This document shows positions 6,270-7,122 of a stretch of DNA of 7,122 bases, piece after piece. Source of the stretch: Bacteroidia bacterium (GTDB taxonomy: Bacteria > Bacteroidota > Bacteroidia > Flavobacteriales > Flavobacteriaceae); contig JAUIAA010000108.1 in the NCBI GenBank assembly GCA_030425715.1, positions 1 to 7,122 of the forward strand. The letters are read 5' to 3'. Both the position numbers and the translations under genes were made by a program. Under the pieces are notes generated by a model, which was not told the DNA's origin, did not search any database, and saw nothing but the letters and a program-made list of their open reading frames with translations. Each line of letters begins with the position of its first letter. The first letter of the stretch is position 1.

Positions 6270-7122
6270 CAGGGGTAAACATTATTCTCCTTTGACCAAA
6301 GCCGTTAAAATAAAATTTAGAGACATCAATAAATTGGCAATTCCTGCCATTATTTCTGGTATTGCCGAACCTTTATTATCTATTACAGATACTGCAATTG
6401 TTGGCAATTTAGACATCAATGCCACAGAAGCTTTGGCTGCTGTAGGCATTGCAGGATCGTTTATTTCTGCAATTGTTTGGATTTTGGCACAAACTCGTTC
6501 CGCCATATCGGCAATCATTGCGCAATATTTTGGCGCCAAAAAATTAGAGGAAATTACAATACTCCCTTCCCAAATCATTGGTATTAATCTAGTTTTAAGT
6601 ATCGTAATTTATTTGGTAACTATCCTTTTTGTTACCCAAATCTTTGCTTTGTACAATGCTACTGGTTTGGTGTTTGATTATGCGGTTTCCTATTATAAAA
6701 TTCGTGCATTGGGCATTCCATTAACCCTATTTGTTTTTTCGGTATTTGGTGTGTTTCGCGGCTTGCAAAACACCTTTTGGCCCATGCTTATTAGTATTAC
6801 TGGCGCTGTTTTAAATGTAATTTTAGATTTTGTATTGATTTTTGGAATTGATGGAATCATTCCTGCATTACATGTAGAGGGAGCCGCTTGGGCAAGTTTT
6901 ATTGCCCAATTGGTAATGGCCATTTTTGCCTTGTTTTTGTTTTTGAAAAAAACGCCTTTTTCTTTTCATTTCAATTTTTCTTTTCATCCAGAAATTAAAA
7001 GATTACTAACCTTGAGTTTTAATCTATTTATTCGTGCTGTTGCTCTAAATATAGCTTTGTATATGGCAAATGCCTATGCTACCAAATACGGTACAAACTA
7101 TATTGCTGCACAAACCATTGCT
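6256..7122 (+). CDS. MATE family (DinF-like) multidrug/cation antiporter, 3' end missing
   Basis: The frame is open for 289 codons from ATG 6256 to the window edge; the family is about 440-460 residues, so roughly the last third is missing. It is a polytopic inner-membrane protein. Signatures include LAIPAIISGIAEPLL (27-41) with SITDTAIVGNL (42-52), EALAAVGIAGSFISA (58-72), FRGLQNTFWPM (167-177), LNVILDFVLIFG (186-197) and VEGAAWASFIAQLV (207-220), all typical of DinF-type MATE proteins. These exchange Na+ or H+ for organic cations or drugs; the substrate here is unknown. Residues 1-20 are polar and basic (MSYFRRGKHYS) and may not belong to the protein: TTG at 6292-6294 (codon 13) would give the short N-terminus common in homologues. 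The start is thus less certain than the family. It is divergent from comEC with 21 bases between start codons. Confidence 0.88.
   Translation, partial: MSYFRRGKHYSPLTKAVKIKFRDINKLAIPAIISGIAEPLLSITDTAIVGNLDINATEALAAVGIAGSFISAIVWILAQTRSAISAIIAQYFGAKKLEEITILPSQIIGINLVLSIVIYLVTILFVTQIFALYNATGLVFDYAVSYYKIRALGIPLTLFVFSVFGVFRGLQNTFWPMLISITGAVLNVILDFVLIFGIDGIIPALHVEGAAWASFIAQLVMAIFALFLFLKKTPFSFHFNFSFHPEIKRLLTLSFNLFIRAVALNIALYMANAYATKYGTNYIAAQTIA

Noticed and set aside
6282..6578. 98-residue minus-strand open frame opposite the MATE gene
   Set aside because: The plus strand here encodes clear MATE motifs; the minus frame is its antisense shadow, although it lies upstream of comEC and in the same direction.
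6693..6923. 76-residue minus-strand open frame
   Set aside because: Antisense shadow of the MATE gene with no recognisable domain.
6256..7122. Polysaccharide flippase (Wzx/MurJ type) instead of MATE
   Set aside because: An envelope operon lies nearby, but SITDTAIVGNL, FRGLQNTFWPM and VEGAAWAS are DinF/MATE signatures and the gene is divergent from that operon.
1..7122. Defence system, toxin-antitoxin pair, integrated element or CRISPR
   Set aside because: No nuclease, small paired genes, integrase, direct repeats or spacer-repeat pattern seen on either strand; all well-defined genes are core envelope or transport families.

Overview
The window looks like core chromosome of an AT-rich member of the Bacteroidota, most likely a marine-type Flavobacteriaceae. 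The pointers are the Lys/Asn/Ile/Phe-rich proteins, UAA as the stop of every complete gene, little Shine-Dalgarno signal, signal peptides ending in A-Q, and families typical of that group (DUF4292 lipoprotein, degenerate-LytM EnvC, a flavobacterial-style ComEC). I saw no rRNA, tRNA, insertion sequence, CRISPR array, phage gene or long repeat.

Layout. Bases 1-105 hold the last 34 codons of an unidentified plus-strand gene. Its stop codon abuts the stop of a minus-strand block that fills 106-6234. Read in the direction of transcription, that block is comEC (DNA-uptake channel), an 89-base AT-rich gap with a possible promoter, a sugar-phosphate nucleotidyltransferase with a C-terminal left-handed beta-helix, a secreted TPR protein, a DUF4292 lipoprotein and an EnvC-like murein hydrolase activator. 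The last four genes are packed with a 3-base gap and then two 1-base TAATG overlaps, so they are very probably one translationally coupled operon. Divergent from comEC, only 21 bases from its start codon, is a MATE-family transporter cut off by the window end.

Function. The four-gene operon reads as an envelope-building set: nucleotide-sugar synthesis (cytoplasm), a periplasmic TPR scaffold, a lipoprotein of the LolA/LolB-like type, and an activator of peptidoglycan amidases that has lost the zinc ligands of its own peptidase-like domain. ComEC (transformation) and MATE (efflux) are separate inner-membrane functions.

I did not find a convincing undescribed system. The points worth a second look are small: a TTG start one codon after an in-frame stop, matching overlap junctions, total loss of metal ligands in EnvC, absence of the metallo-beta-lactamase motif in the ComEC tail, and doubt about the true MATE start because a promoter-like element lies downstream of its first ATG.
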